DNA of 64,000 nucleotides from Gammaproteobacteria bacterium. Its GTDB lineage: Bacteria; Pseudomonadota; Gammaproteobacteria; JAJFKG01. The position numbers and the translations under genes are program-made. The notes beneath the pieces are model-generated. The model was not told the origin of the DNA. It ran no database searches and was given only the letters and a program-made list of their open reading frames with translations. This document shows positions 28,985 through 38,247 of the stretch, piece by piece; the stretch's first letter is position 1, and each line of letters starts with the position of its first letter. The DNA lies in contig JAJFKG010000028.1 of NCBI GenBank assembly GCA_021773335.1, positions 1 through 64,000 on the forward strand, read 5' to 3'.

Positions 28985-28997
28985 TATTCGGTGTTTT
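28971..28997 (+). terminator. Hairpin between icmV and dotA
   Basis: Perfect 10-bp arms aaaacaccga (28971-28980) and tcggtgtttt (28988-28997) surround the icmV stop, with T residues at the right arm. It resembles an intrinsic terminator 20 nt before dotA and could reduce read-through into dotA. Confidence 0.55.
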
Positions 28998-29016
28998 GTC
29001 TAATCAGGACTAAATC

Positions 29017-31278
29017 ATGAAAAGACTCTACGTCAAATTAATATTACTCATTACCGCATTGATGGCATCGCCGTTAGTGTTTGCAGATGGCAACGGTCCA
29101 ATTGATTTGACGCCGCCACGCACCGACCAGTCGCAGAGTTTATTGAGCTCAGTTTTTGGTTCAGTCAATAATGTATTGCCGAGTGATGGTGGTTCTAATT
29201 CGGCTCAGTTGCTAGGAGCCATGTTTGGTACCTTTAATGCAGCTGTTATCTTTTTAGGTGCAGTGGTTGTCTTTTATATGTTGATGGCTTCTACTTTGAA
29301 TACCGCACAAGATGGTGAAATCTTGGGGCGGCGTTGGTCATCAATTTGGATTCCTGTACGTTCTGCTTCGGGTATTGCTTTATTAATTCCTAAAGCGTCG
29401 GGTTATAACTTAATTCAGATTGCTGTGATGTGGATTGTTGTGCAAGGTATCGGCGCGGCAGATTCAGTTTGGAATACAGCTTTAGACAATATCCAACAAG
29501 ATGGTGGTATGGTTGCGCCACCGATGATGAATTCAATTCAATTATTAAATCCTGCGCAGAATATGTTTGAAATGCAAGTCTGCCGTTTTGCCTATGATCA
29601 GAGTTATGAAGATAGCGGGCAAAATAAAACAATTCAAATGCAATTTATCCAAGGTAAACAACATGGCGGCAAGCATTATAATGGTTACCAATTTACAGAT
29701 GGACATAATGATTACTGTGGTACGGTCACGTGGACGTTAACCGGTGATCCGATGGTTGACACGCAGACTCAAGAGGGTATTTTAACGGCGTTGAATCAAA
29801 TGGCGGGGCCAGCTCAGCGCATTGTATATAGTAATTCTCCAGAAGCTAGAAATGCCATGGCAATTAACCAAGGTATGCAAGATATGCGTACTGGTATTAA
29901 TAATGTTTTGCGTGAAGAATCACAGACTGCTCAGGGTAAGAAAGCGACTGCCTTTGTCGATCAAGCGAAGAAAAATGGTTGGTTGATGGCAGGGCGATAT
30001 TATTATGATATCGCTAAAGAAAATAATGAGTTAGTGAAGAATTTGCCGACTATTTCCGCTCAAGCTGTGAGTCAAGATGATCTTTCTAAATCACAGAAGG
30101 AAATACTTGCTCCGGCGTGGAATAATGCACAAGTCTATATTAACAATAACCTAGATAATACCACTGAAACAGCGGGTCCAGGACAAAACGGTAAAGTAAC
30201 GTTTAACTATGGCCAAGGCCAATTAAGTGGCAAATCGAAGATTATTGCCAATATCTTTACCTTAGGTTTAATTAACCTAATGACAACTTGGATTAATAAT
30301 GTCACGGGTAAAGCAGTTAACGATGCCAAGCAACAATATAATCACAATCTTAATCCTGTTATTGCCGTACAAAATTTAGGGCAAAATATTGAGATGATCA
30401 TGCAAAATACCTGGTTGACAGGTATGGTCACGATTGAAAGTATTGTTGCGACTAAAGCCATAGTAGGTGGTGTTCTTTCTTTCTTTGACCCAGGTGCGGG
30501 TAAGGCGGCTAGTTATGCAATCGGCATTGTAGCCAATATTTTGCAATGGTTTAAGACCATGGTCACACCTTTTATGACGATATTATTTATTGCTGGTGCT
30601 GGGCTTGCGGATTATTTTCCATTAATACCTTATGTGTTGTTTACGCTAGCGTCACTAGGTTGGTTTTTTGGCGTGGTGGAAGCCATGGTCGCTGCACCAA
30701 TCGTGGCGCTTGGTATCATGGCACCAGAAGGCCATGAAGCTGTTGGGCGGGCAGGCCCAGGTCTCATGCTCTTAGTTGCCATTTTCTTACGCCCGACCTT
30801 GATGGTGATGGGCTTGATTGCAGGTATGATGTTATCGTATATCGCCGTAGATATCGTGAATTACGGTTTCTCTGGCTTGCTCGATAGCGTTTTTGGAAAC
30901 AGTTTTAATATCATTGAATCAGTTGCTTTAGTCGCTATTTATGTCATGTTAATCGTCACTATGTTGTCGAAGACATTTTCACTTATTCATATGTTGCCAG
31001 AAAAAGTCTTACGTTGGATTGGCGCCCAAGCGAACTTCGGTATCGGCGAAGAACAAGCCGAAGCCAAGGTCGGTGGTGTTGTCAAGCAAGGCAACGAGAA
31101 AATGGCTGGTGCTGCTGGTGGTGCTTATGCCGGTGGCGAAGCCATGGCTGGTGCGGCTTCCTCGGCTATCGATGGTGCTATTGGTGCTAACGCAAGTGCT
31201 GGTGGCGGTGCTGGTGGCGGCAGCACCGACCTCGAGGTTGGTCAAAGCGGCGGTGGCAATGACGTCGAGTTCGCTTAA
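29017..31278 (+). CDS. dotA: Dot/Icm polytopic inner-membrane protein DotA
   Basis: A 753-aa protein (smaller than the ~1048-aa Legionella DotA). It has a signal peptide (residues 1-23, VFADG), a first membrane pair near 65-90 and 125-150, a large periplasmic loop (about 160-450) with Cys189/Cys238-type residues, then about five membrane segments between 470 and 670. The Gly/Ala-rich C-terminal tail (from ~690) is of low complexity. DotA is needed for effector export and phagosome modification in Legionella. CAGGA lies 8 nt before ATG 29017. It is followed by a bidirectional terminator. Confidence 0.92.
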   Translation: MKRLYVKLILLITALMASPLVFADGNGPIDLTPPRTDQSQSLLSSVFGSVNNVLPSDGGSNSAQLLGAMFGTFNAAVIFLGAVVVFYMLMASTLNTAQDGEILGRRWSSIWIPVRSASGIALLIPKASGYNLIQIAVMWIVVQGIGAADSVWNTALDNIQQDGGMVAPPMMNSIQLLNPAQNMFEMQVCRFAYDQSYEDSGQNKTIQMQFIQGKQHGGKHYNGYQFTDGHNDYCGTVTWTLTGDPMVDTQTQEGILTALNQMAGPAQRIVYSNSPEARNAMAINQGMQDMRTGINNVLREESQTAQGKKATAFVDQAKKNGWLMAGRYYYDIAKENNELVKNLPTISAQAVSQDDLSKSQKEILAPAWNNAQVYINNNLDNTTETAGPGQNGKVTFNYGQGQLSGKSKIIANIFTLGLINLMTTWINNVTGKAVNDAKQQYNHNLNPVIAVQNLGQNIEMIMQNTWLTGMVTIESIVATKAIVGGVLSFFDPGAGKAASYAIGIVANILQWFKTMVTPFMTILFIAGAGLADYFPLIPYVLFTLASLGWFFGVVEAMVAAPIVALGIMAPEGHEAVGRAGPGLMLLVAIFLRPTLMVMGLIAGMMLSYIAVDIVNYGFSGLLDSVFGNSFNIIESVALVAIYVMLIVTMLSKTFSLIHMLPEKVLRWIGAQANFGIGEEQAEAKVGGVVKQGNEKMAGAAGGAYAGGEAMAGAASSAIDGAIGANASAGGGAGGGSTDLEVGQSGGGNDVEFA

Positions 31279-31300
31279 AGGTGAGCGAACTTCTAGGATT

Positions 31301-31330
31301 AAAAAGCCCCGCAATGCGGGGCTTTTTTTT
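31301..31330. terminator. Bidirectional intrinsic terminator between dotA and dotB
   Basis: aaaaagccccgc (31301-31312) and gcggggctttttttt (31316-31330) form a GC-rich stem with a 3-nt loop. It has an 8-T run on plus (dotA) and a 5-T run on minus (dotB, which stops at 31329). Confidence 0.92.
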
Positions 31331-32474
31331 AAGCTAAGCCAGCGTCACGGTCAGCATTACGCGCGCCAGCAGCTAAGAGTTTGTATTCGCGTTCAGCAAT
31401 AATGCCCTCAGCAAATTTTTTCTTGGCATCGGTTAACATAGTTTGACCTTTTTCTTTGACTAAACGGCGGGTTGCGGCAGTCACCATTTCTGGGTCAGTA
31501 TTTAACAGTTCATCTCGTACTTCTTCGTCAAAAATTAAATACTCACGTAAAGCTACGCGTTTACCATCGACAGTTGGCACGAGGTTTTGCCAAATCACCA
31601 AACGAATGGTTTCCAGAATATCGATAGTGCGACCATTACGTTCTTCCGCGGGGAAAGAGGTGACTAGACGGCGGATGGTTTCTGAAACACCATTACTGTG
31701 CAAGGTGGTGTAGACCGGATGTCCGGTAAGTGCTGCTTCGATGGATGCTGCGATAGTTTCTTTGTCACGTGATTCCCCCACCATGATCAAGCGTGGTTTA
31801 CGGCGCAAGGCGTTGCGTACGCCAGCGGCGAAACTCGGTAAATGGCGCGGTATTTCTGCTTGGCTAACGACAGAGGATGGCATTTGCAACATATCAAAGA
31901 CAAATTCAATCGGTGCTTCGTAAGTGAGGATCTTGCGATTGCTATCCGCGTCTTCTGCCAACTCACGGATAATGGACGCTAACAACGTACTTTTACCGGA
32001 GCCTGTAGCACCGGTGACATAGATAATACCCTGTGGTGGCGCCAGGCTGCCAAGTAATTCTGGTGCTAAATCCAGAGTCGCGAGTTGTGGTGGCTCATAA
32101 GGGATGGTTCGGAATGTCATTTGAATACCATCATAGCCTTCAATTTGGCAGGCAGTTGCATTGACACGATAACGGAAGCGTACTCCACGCTGCGGGCGGT
32201 ATTCATAGTGGGTATCGACATCATGTCCACTGAGTAATTGTGCAGTACCGTTGGGCCCGTAAATATCATTAAGCATATCGCCAACTTCAGTATTGGATAA
32301 TTTACGTTTGGTGACTTTGAGTAAGCGGCCATAGACTTCAGCAATCACGGGTTCATTCGTTTGAATAGTGATATCGGAAGCATTTAGCGCGGTGCAGTGA
32401 CCAAGTACGGTATCCATGTGTTTGGGACCAAAACGTACGGGTTCGTTTGGCATTAAATAATCTTGTTCGTTCAT
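31329..32474 (-). CDS. dotB: Dot/Icm secretion ATPase DotB
   Basis: A 381-aa cytoplasmic hexameric ATPase of the PilT/VirB11 type. It shows Walker A GATGSGKST (155-163), the Asp box (ILTYEAPIEF), Walker B-like GESRD and the His box (HPVYTTLHSNGV). It powers Dot/Icm assembly/transport with DotO. The start overlaps the dotC stop (ATGA) in the dotD-dotC-dotB operon, the same order as Legionella. Confidence 0.96.
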   Translation of the reverse strand: MNEQDYLMPNEPVRFGPKHMDTVLGHCTALNASDITIQTNEPVIAEVYGRLLKVTKRKLSNTEVGDMLNDIYGPNGTAQLLSGHDVDTHYEYRPQRGVRFRYRVNATACQIEGYDGIQMTFRTIPYEPPQLATLDLAPELLGSLAPPQGIIYVTGATGSGKSTLLASIIRELAEDADSNRKILTYEAPIEFVFDMLQMPSSVVSQAEIPRHLPSFAAGVRNALRRKPRLIMVGESRDKETIAASIEAALTGHPVYTTLHSNGVSETIRRLVTSFPAEERNGRTIDILETIRLVIWQNLVPTVDGKRVALREYLIFDEEVRDELLNTDPEMVTAATRRLVKEKGQTMLTDAKKKFAEGIIAEREYKLLAAGARNADRDAGLA

Positions 32475-33391
32475 TTTGTTAAAGTACCCTGTTGTTGCTC
32501 AGTGTCGCCGAGTTTTGTGTCGTCGTTAAATACGGGTGTCATGACTGCGCCATCTTGTGCTTTAAAGGCCCCGACTATTGCAGGTTTCCACTTGTTAGTA
32601 TTAGTCTGCAACTGTGGTAAAGAAGCGATACGCAATATCTGATCGTTGATACTCATGTCGGTGCCATTGCCGGTGACGCCAAGGTGACTGGTCGAGACAA
32701 ATGGATAGCTCACCATGTTTTGTGCGAGTAACTGACGGTATATCACCATACCATGGTAATCGCGTTTAAGGTGGGCAAGCCCCGCGTTAAAGATATTATT
32801 GGCTTGGCGAATACCTTGTTGCCAGCCAACGGCTACGTCTTTTTTCCAAATTTCACGCTCTTCGTCATTTTTTGGTAATAACGACGGATCGGGCGGTGGT
32901 GGTTCTTTATAATCGAGCCAGAGATATTCGCGCCAGGTTGGCGGTGTTGTAATAAAGTGAGCTTGTTCGACAATTTTATACGTCTTATCTGAAACGCGGA
33001 TGACATCTGGTGAGGGTTGATTGAGGGTGTTTCTACCTTCTTCGAGTACGGGGGGTAATACATTATGGTGCAAAATCATCGGATTAAAATTGAAGGCTTG
33101 GTCTAACCAGCGCTGATCCTTTTTAAGCATACCATCAATTTGTTTAGAACGCATTGCTAAGCCGCCTTGGGCGCCAATAGACATGGCTGATTGTTTGAGT
33201 GCTTCTAAACGAATTTGATTGATGTTTGGGGTTTTTACAACCTGTGATGACGTTAGATTCTGTAAACCCTCAAGCGACTCGGTATTGACAGTGGGAGTTT
33301 GCCACAGGCAAGCCGATAACAAGAAAGAGCTACTTGTTAGTAAGCCGACGCGGATGAGAGTTTTTAAGCTAAATCCAGCAATCATAGACAT
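32471..33391 (-). CDS. dotC: Dot/Icm outer-membrane lipoprotein DotC
   Basis: A 306-aa lipoprotein with lipobox LLSAC (Cys28) and a periplasmic body containing LGVTGNGTDMSINDQILRIA-type sequence near residue 240. DotC helps insert DotH in the outer-membrane core with DotD. It lies 3 nt after the dotD stop and overlaps dotB by 4 nt. Confidence 0.93.
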   Translation of the reverse strand: MSMIAGFSLKTLIRVGLLTSSSFLLSACLWQTPTVNTESLEGLQNLTSSQVVKTPNINQIRLEALKQSAMSIGAQGGLAMRSKQIDGMLKKDQRWLDQAFNFNPMILHHNVLPPVLEEGRNTLNQPSPDVIRVSDKTYKIVEQAHFITTPPTWREYLWLDYKEPPPPDPSLLPKNDEEREIWKKDVAVGWQQGIRQANNIFNAGLAHLKRDYHGMVIYRQLLAQNMVSYPFVSTSHLGVTGNGTDMSINDQILRIASLPQLQTNTNKWKPAIVGAFKAQDGAVMTPVFNDDTKLGDTEQQQGTLTK

Positions 33392-33394
33392 ACC

Positions 33395-33880
33395 TTAGGA
33401 CGAAGGATAGCGCACTTCAATGTAATGTGAATCAGGCAAGATCACCACATTAGCGCGTTGGTCGGTTTGATAACCGGCATTACGTAAGATGTCACCGATA
33501 GGTTGATTGCGTGCATAAATATCGACGAGCACGGGCACGGCAGGTTCGGCACCAACAACACGCATCTTGTAACCACTGACCGCAGCAATTTCACGTACGA
33601 GGCCTTCAACGGGGCCGGACCAATCAACTGAAACTTTTTGTCCTAAGCCGTAGTTTGCAAAATTTGGTGGGGGTGAGTCAAAACCTGGCGCAAAAGCCGC
33701 TTGTTCTACTTCTGCCATATGTTGTAAGGCTTTACTTGTAGCAACGGCGGCTTGCGAAACTTGGTCAGCGCCGTTATTTGCAGTGATAGCCGGTTGCACA
33801 CGTGCGCAGCTTGTGACGAGTAGGGGTAAGACGATAATGAGTATTAAAGGGCATAAACGTATTTTTTTGTAGTGCGTCAT
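33395..33880 (-). CDS. dotD: Dot/Icm outer-membrane lipoprotein DotD
   Basis: A 161-aa lipoprotein, lipobox LVTSC (Cys25). The C-terminal half (VSVDWSGPVEGLVREIAAVSGYKMRVVG...) is a secretin N0-like fold as known for DotD. It is the first gene of dotD-dotC-dotB and diverges from icmT over 265 bp. Confidence 0.94.
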   Translation of the reverse strand: MTHYKKIRLCPLILIIVLPLLVTSCARVQPAITANNGADQVSQAAVATSKALQHMAEVEQAAFAPGFDSPPPNFANYGLGQKVSVDWSGPVEGLVREIAAVSGYKMRVVGAEPAVPVLVDIYARNQPIGDILRNAGYQTDQRANVVILPDSHYIEVRYPSS

Positions 33881-34145
33881 TGCTCATTCTTTCTTTATTG
33901 ATCTAATAGCCGCGAAAGTCTGATTATGCCTTGCATTAGAGCAAGAAGCCAGAAAATCCCAGTTGCTAGTGTTATCCTGGAGCCAGACTAAAGTGGCTTA
34001 GAAACAATCACTTATAAAGCAAAAAAGTTGCCAATTTTTCCTCATAGGTGCCCCATTTGCGAGTATTTCATGGTAAAATGTGCAGCTTAATTTTTATACT
34101 ATTCATGTCGTAATGGCTAATTGAACCGAGAGAGACGCGGAAACT

Positions 34146-34406
34146 ATGGCACGTCATACACCACAAGCCCATTGGCGCGACTCAGCGCGCAGCGCGCGAT
34201 TTTGGGTATTCGACTGCCGCGCAGCATTACCTTTCTTATTGTTTTTATTACATATTCGCCTGTGGAGCTTTATCCTAGCGGTGACGGCGACCCTATTTTT
34301 CGGAGCGCTTGAGCGCTATGGTTTTCGCGTGGATGTGTTCATGCGTTGGCTGCGCTCGACGTTAGCTGGGCGGCGGAAAATGGCTCGACCTTGGTGGAGG
34401 CAATAG
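34146..34406 (+). CDS. icmT: Dot/Icm protein IcmT
   Basis: An 86-aa inner-membrane protein. The family pattern AHWRDSARSARFW...LPFLLFLLHIRLWSF...FFGALERYGF...MRWLRSTLAGRR...PWW is conserved along the length. One membrane hairpin spans residues ~28-58. IcmT affects pore formation and egress in Legionella. It is followed by icmS with a 1-nt overlap (TAGTG). Confidence 0.95.
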   Translation: MARHTPQAHWRDSARSARFWVFDCRAALPFLLFLLHIRLWSFILAVTATLFFGALERYGFRVDVFMRWLRSTLAGRRKMARPWWRQ

Positions 34407-34750
34407 TGGCAAAAACGATGTCGGATAAATTAGCCGGTTTGGTCAAGCCGCTTGGGGCAACATTTACGCTTAATGGCAACCCAATTTCGGCACAAGAAGT
34501 CTTTTCAGAGACGGGTTTATTGCCGGCAATAGCGCGTCGTGCCGACCAATTATGTTCATTGTGTTTGGGCTATGGCCTAGGTATTAGCTTTGATGAAGCC
34601 GAAAAATCTATGCTCGGGGTGAAAGTGACTTTCGATGATATTACGCCAGATGTGATTCGCTATCTGTGTGTAACGGATGTTTTGTTGGAATTGATGCAGC
34701 GCTCACCGGACCCAAATGCCACCGCGCTCGATGAATTGATGTATGACTGA
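34406..34750 (+). CDS. icmS: Dot/Icm chaperone IcmS
   Basis: A 114-aa acidic chaperone, the same length as the Legionella protein. The stretches FSETGLLPAIARRADQLCSLCLGYG and LDELMYD at the end are hallmarks. GTG 34406 is chosen because GGAGG (34396-34400) lies 5 nt upstream; a longer in-frame start at 34346 would sit inside icmT. It partners IcmW in effector delivery. The stop overlaps the icmQ start by 8 nt. Confidence 0.95.
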   Translation: MAKTMSDKLAGLVKPLGATFTLNGNPISAQEVFSETGLLPAIARRADQLCSLCLGYGLGISFDEAEKSMLGVKVTFDDITPDVIRYLCVTDVLLELMQRSPDPNATALDELMYD

Positions 34751-35567
34751 CAATCGCTCGCCCCAAATTCAACTCAGCGTCGAAGAGGCTTGGCAGGCCG
34801 TTGGCAAACTTGCCAATGAGTTGCGCCAGACCTTGCAGCGCATGTCTGTGTTTAAACAAAACCAATTACAGCGTTTCCAAAAGAGTGGTAGCCCGGCGGC
34901 TCAACAGCGCATCATGGGCTTGCGTCAAACTTTAGAAAAATGTAATAAAAATATAGGGATAGTTAATAAAATGTTGGCTTTGACACAGCCACAAGAAGAT
35001 CCCAGTGCTGTGCGCGAATGGTTACATGCGTGCCAACATTATTGGGAGCGAGGAGATTGGCAAACCGGTTTATTTTTCCGGGCAGCGAATGAACGTTGGC
35101 AAACTCTCGAACAACAAGTTCAGGGCAGTTTAGTGGGCTTATTGCAAGCAGCTGCAGCAGCTGAAAGCAGGCAAAAAGTCCAGCCTAAGCGCAGTAAAAA
35201 TGCGACCATGCCGATCTACATATACCTTTACCAAGCTGATGGGCACAATATCCGAGTTTGGCAGCAGGCAATATTTTCGCTTTCAAATCAGAGTGTTAAT
35301 CGACCAATCTACAAAAATGAAGCCGATGTAAAACAATTGATTGATTCCCGATCAGATCCTCACAATCATGCCTATGTTATTGTTTTAATTGATGAAAATG
35401 ATGTGGTACAAGCGTCACGCGGTAAGCCGCGGCAAGATAAATATGGGCACGAATTACTAACACTCAGTGAGCGGGCGATTAAATTGGAAAATATCGACCA
35501 GATTGTACATATCACCGGGCGCTATCGCTTTGAAAATGGCGCTTTGAAACAAGATTCGTCGGCCTGA
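34743..35567 (+). CDS. icmQ: Dot/Icm protein IcmQ with an N-terminal extension
   Basis: A 274-aa protein; Legionella IcmQ is 191 aa. Residues ~150-270 (YIYLYQADGHNIRVWQQAI, RPIYKNEADVKQLI, AYVIVLIDENDV, LLTLSERAIKLENI, HITGRYRF) match the NAD-binding C-terminal domain, and ~92-145 match the helical membrane-interacting domain. Residues 1-90 are an extra helical, coiled-coil-like segment. IcmQ forms pores in lipid bilayers and is held by IcmR or FIR proteins in relatives. No icmR-like gene exists between icmS and icmQ: they overlap in ATGACTGA-type sequence. Inner starts (residues 34, 59, 76) exist but have no better ribosome site. Confidence 0.85.
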   Translation: MTDNRSPQIQLSVEEAWQAVGKLANELRQTLQRMSVFKQNQLQRFQKSGSPAAQQRIMGLRQTLEKCNKNIGIVNKMLALTQPQEDPSAVREWLHACQHYWERGDWQTGLFFRAANERWQTLEQQVQGSLVGLLQAAAAAESRQKVQPKRSKNATMPIYIYLYQADGHNIRVWQQAIFSLSNQSVNRPIYKNEADVKQLIDSRSDPHNHAYVIVLIDENDVVQASRGKPRQDKYGHELLTLSERAIKLENIDQIVHITGRYRFENGALKQDSSA

Positions 35568-35606
35568 GTGTACAAAAATCGCAGGGTATAACTAACTATT
35601 CCCAAT

Positions 35607-37304
35607 TTAGCCGTGAAAGTCTCTGCCGTCTTTAACCATAGAGACATAACCTTGGCGTACCACGAAGTCACCAAAGTGTTCTTGGTCTTTTTTGTCGTTT
35701 TTATAGTGCTTCAGTAAGGTACGTAATTCTGTAAAGATTTCCTTTTCGCCAATGTTTTCTTTATACAGTTTATTTAGGCGAAAACCTTCAAAATCTCCAC
35801 CCAAATACATATTGTATTTACCGATAGCTCTGCCAGTGAAAGCGATTTCAGCCATATAAGGTCTTGAGCAGCCATTCGGACAACCAGACATACGGATTTT
35901 AATTTCTTCCTTTAAATCCAAAGACTGCATAATTTCTTCAACTTTATCTAACAGCGACGGTAGATAGCGCTCCGCTTCGCCCATTGCTTGCGGGCAGGTT
36001 GGGAAGGCAACACAGGCCATCGCGTTACGGCGCACGAGGCTGTGTTTTTGCAAATGGTCGAGAGCGTATTGTTGGATGAGTTCCTCGATAGCGGCCTTGT
36101 CTGTTTCAGCAACATTAGCAATAATAAGGTTTTGATTGGGGGTAAAACGAAATTCGCCTTGATGCACTTTAGCGATCTCACGAATACCTGTCATCAACGG
36201 TTTATTTTCCGTATCTTTTATCCGTCCATTCTCCACCAGCCACGTATAATGCCAGCTATTATTCTGCGTTTTTTGCCAACCGAGTCGATCACCAGTCATG
36301 GTGAAACTGAATTCTTTTAAGGGTTGCAAGTCCCAGCCGACGCGCTCTTGCAATTCTTGTTTGAACCAATCTAAACCTCGATCATCGATAGTGTATTTCA
36401 TGCGGGCGTGTTTACGATTACTACGGTCACCGTGATCACGTTGAATAGCAATAATCGCTAAGCAGAGTTCGACAACCGAATCTGCCGGGCAAAAGCCGAT
36501 AAGTTTGCCGATTTGCGGATAGGTCTCCGGTTCTCCGTAAGTAATACCCAGGCCACCACCAACACTCACATTAAACCCTTCCAGCGTATCGCCATTTGCA
36601 ATGGCAATTAACCCAATATCTTGTGAAAAAACATCCACATCATTCTCGGGAGGAATGACAATGGCTATTTTAAATTTGCGCGGCATATACGTAGTCCCAT
36701 AAAGCGGTTCTTCCGATACGCCGGGTGGTGTTGCTTTATGTTCTTCTTCTAACCATACTTCACGCCATGCGTTGGTTTTCGCAAGTGTCGCTTGATATAT
36801 TGCGTCAACGTAAGCATAGGCTTGTTGATGAATTGGGCTTAGATCTGAAAGCGGTGAACTCATAATATTACGCGTAATATCACCACAGCCATTCATACTG
36901 CATAAGCCCACTGCATCTAGGCGTCGCATTAGCGGGCGCAAGTTATCGCGTAATATTTCATGATATTGCACGGCTTGTCGGGTCGTGAGTCTTAACGCGC
37001 CGTTGGATAATTTATGTGCTAGTTCATCGAGTGCCAGCCATTGTTCTGGTGTACATACGCCGCCTGGGAAGGGAATGCGAACCATAAATGACCAATTTGG
37101 CTCGAGCTTTTTCTTGAGGCGTCGTCCTCGATCATCGCGGTTATCTTGTAGATAAATACCGTGGAATTTCAGGAGTTCCTTGTTAACATCATTGACACCT
37201 AACGTGATGGGATCTTCTAGATTGGTTGTGATAGTACCACGCAGGTAATGACTATCGCTTTTGTAATGTTCATTTTTAGATAAGTCTTTATCGTCTTTTG
37301 GCAT
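35607..37304 (-). CDS. cysI: Sulfite reductase hemoprotein beta-component
   Basis: A 565-aa enzyme reducing sulfite to sulfide with six electrons from CysJ. Siroheme/4Fe-4S ligands are seen as CVAFPTC and CPNGC about 40 residues apart, with LTTRQAVQYHE near residue 115. ATG 37304 is preferred to a TTG at 37340 because LSKNEHYK then lies where the family begins. It is the last gene of tauE-cysH-cysI and converges on icmQ with a 39-bp gap. Confidence 0.95.
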   Translation of the reverse strand: MPKDDKDLSKNEHYKSDSHYLRGTITTNLEDPITLGVNDVNKELLKFHGIYLQDNRDDRGRRLKKKLEPNWSFMVRIPFPGGVCTPEQWLALDELAHKLSNGALRLTTRQAVQYHEILRDNLRPLMRRLDAVGLCSMNGCGDITRNIMSSPLSDLSPIHQQAYAYVDAIYQATLAKTNAWREVWLEEEHKATPPGVSEEPLYGTTYMPRKFKIAIVIPPENDVDVFSQDIGLIAIANGDTLEGFNVSVGGGLGITYGEPETYPQIGKLIGFCPADSVVELCLAIIAIQRDHGDRSNRKHARMKYTIDDRGLDWFKQELQERVGWDLQPLKEFSFTMTGDRLGWQKTQNNSWHYTWLVENGRIKDTENKPLMTGIREIAKVHQGEFRFTPNQNLIIANVAETDKAAIEELIQQYALDHLQKHSLVRRNAMACVAFPTCPQAMGEAERYLPSLLDKVEEIMQSLDLKEEIKIRMSGCPNGCSRPYMAEIAFTGRAIGKYNMYLGGDFEGFRLNKLYKENIGEKEIFTELRTLLKHYKNDKKDQEHFGDFVVRQGYVSMVKDGRDFHG

Positions 37305-37449
37305 GGTTTTGTATTCCCTATACGCCCGTTTACTATTCAATTCGAGTGTGACACTTTTAGCAAAGCTAGCCGGTAAAGTATAACGTATTTAACGCAAGTC
37401 ACTCAAATTTATAAAGTGATTGTAAGGCAGCTGTCACGGCGATGCGTAG

Positions 37450-38217
37450 CTATTTTTTGTTAATATCGATCTTCCTATTTTTGGGTAATGGGGTCTGTAC
37501 AAAGTGGATACCACATTCTTTGTGTTCATGGCTTTCCCACCACCAGCGTCCATCACGGATGTGTTCCCCAGGCTTAATCGGGCGCGTACAGGGTTCACAA
37601 CCAATACTGAGATAGCCTTGGGAATGTAATTCGTTAAAGGGGATGTCACGCTCATGAATATAAGCCCATACTTGGTCATGAGTCCAAAAAGCTAAGGGGT
37701 TGACCTTAACGAGCTTCCCGCTACCATTAGAAAAAGTGCTATCGAATTCAAAGATTTCTATGTTTTGTCTGGTTGCTGCATTTTGATCTCTGCGCAAACC
37801 TGTCACCCATGCCGAAAAGCCGTGTAGGTATTTACGCAGTGGTTCGACTTTCCTGATGCGACAACATTCATGATGACCATCAGTATAAAAGCTAAAAAAG
37901 CCTTTTTCACGAATGAAATTGGCAAGTTCTTCTGGATCAGGTGATAACACATTAATGGTCACTTGGTATTTCTTCCTAACTTCTTCGAGGAATTGATAGG
38001 TTATATGATGCAAACGGCCAGTATCAAGAATAAAAATACTAATGCTGGGACAGACTTCAGCCGCCATTTCGACAAGCACAACATCTTCCGCACCGGAAAA
38101 ACCCAATGTCAATGAGCCATCGAACAGTTGGCAGGCCGTGCGTAGGATTTCTCGGGGGTGAGTGTCGGCGAGTTCTCGCACTAATGTGTTTAACGTTTTT
38201 TCATCTAATTCTTTCAT
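37450..38217 (-). CDS. cysH: Assimilatory APS reductase (CysH family, 4Fe-4S type)
   Basis: A 255-aa reductase forming sulfite from activated sulfate. The paired cysteines HECCRIRK and the later CEPCTRP mark the 4Fe-4S-cluster subtype that acts on APS, and the C-terminal ECGIH holds the catalytic Cys. PAPS-only enzymes lack the CC...CxxC set. ATG 38217 follows AAGGAG; an upstream TTG at 38238 overlaps that site. Sulfate activation genes (cysD/N or sat) are not in the window. Confidence 0.9.
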   Translation of the reverse strand: MKELDEKTLNTLVRELADTHPREILRTACQLFDGSLTLGFSGAEDVVLVEMAAEVCPSISIFILDTGRLHHITYQFLEEVRKKYQVTINVLSPDPEELANFIREKGFFSFYTDGHHECCRIRKVEPLRKYLHGFSAWVTGLRRDQNAATRQNIEIFEFDSTFSNGSGKLVKVNPLAFWTHDQVWAYIHERDIPFNELHSQGYLSIGCEPCTRPIKPGEHIRDGRWWWESHEHKECGIHFVQTPLPKNRKIDINKK

Positions 38218-38247
38218 GATGTTGCTATTCTCCTTCAAACTGACGCG

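Noticed and set aside
34086..34101. Possible PmrA box before icmT (cttaattttta...)
   Set aside because: Only the first half-site fits; no second TTAA at the right distance and no -10 11 nt downstream.
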